Origin: Mycobacterium paraseoulense
GTDB lineage: Bacteria; Actinomycetota; Actinomycetes; Mycobacteriales; Mycobacteriaceae
DNA: 64,000 bases
Assembly (NCBI RefSeq): GCF_010731655.1
Contig: NZ_AP022619.1
Location: 2,976,001-3,040,000 of the forward strand
Direction of reading: 5' to 3'
The notes beneath the pieces were generated by a model. It was not told where the DNA came from. It did not search any database and saw only the letters and a program-made list of their open reading frames with translations. The translations under genes and the position numbers were made by a program. Position 1 is the stretch's first letter; the number at the start of each line of letters is the position of its first letter. Below, piece by piece: positions 63,968-64,000 of this stretch.

Positions 63968-63985
63968 CTGAGAGCGGGCTGAGAG
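63968..63985 (-). promoter_or_regulatory. MprA-box-like direct repeats
   Basis: Two CTGAGAG blocks (63968-63974 and 63979-63985; CTCTCAG on the coding strand) spaced 11 bp apart, about 22 bp upstream of the mprA start. MprA is reported to bind tandem, loosely conserved TCTCAG-type repeats upstream of its own operon, so this is probably its autoregulatory site. The rest of the promoter is cut off by the window end. Confidence 0.55.
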
Positions 63986-64000
63986 GCGCGCCGGGTATTT

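Overview
The window is high-GC actinobacterial DNA. Gene content and order point to a nontuberculous Mycobacterium: tatD/metG, pabB-rsmI-pmt-arcA, a cAMP-binding lysine acetyltransferase, glpR-rimJ-glp-galU, ruc, mscL, moaB2-pepD-mprB-mprA, a PPE protein and DUF5642 lipoproteins. This backbone follows, in mirrored orientation, the M. tuberculosis Rv0981-Rv1008 order as I remember it; no search was run, so every Rv number is recollection.

About 32 kb of accessory DNA (roughly 2.7-34.8 kb) separates metG from pabB. It holds a PAS protein, a BcsB-like exported protein with no cellulose synthase nearby, two TetR regulators, an unpaired PPE gene, and then what reads as a complete Wzx/Wzy-type exopolysaccharide locus (8.7-25.6 kb). 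That locus has an RmlC-like epimerase, a polyprenyl-phosphate sugar transferase that would start the repeat unit, a flippase, three GT-B glycosyltransferases, an SDR epimerase, UDP-glucose dehydrogenase with a UDP-glucuronate decarboxylase, a TylF-like methyltransferase, a GMC oxidoreductase coupled to an aldo/keto reductase, a Wzy-type polymerase and a Wzz-like protein whose kinase P-loop lacks the lysine. It is followed by two paralogous DUF4832-type lipoproteins, an FkbM methyltransferase, a GAF-GGDEF-EAL cyclic-di-GMP enzyme, and an FAD oxidoreductase/ECF41 sigma factor pair with a recognisable ECF41-type promoter.

From 34.9 to 44 kb the core order returns (pabB, rsmI, pmt, arcA, alkB-like, two DUF5642 lipoproteins, the acetyltransferase). 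It is interrupted by a DUF559-type protein gene bracketed by two copies of a 65-bp palindromic repeat. From 44 to 53 kb is a second variable zone: a GT26 glycosyltransferase, gmhB-gmhA-hddA (heptose phosphate metabolism without a nucleotidylyltransferase), a methyltransferase, an M42 peptidase, a broken P450 gene, and a DUF1023 hydrolase/LppA-like lipoprotein pair next to tRNA-Ala(CGC).

From 53 to 64 kb is conserved core: the gephyrin-like cell-division pair glp/glpR, rimJ, galU (UDP-glucose supply for ugd), 5-formyl-THF cyclo-ligase, ruc behind a CIRCE operator, a SAF-domain protein, mscL, and the envelope-stress operon mprA-mprB-pepD-moaB2. The most notable element is the exopolysaccharide locus with its cyclic-di-GMP enzyme, the BcsB-like protein and the paired lipoproteins, because Wzy-dependent polymers are not a usual part of the mycobacterial envelope.
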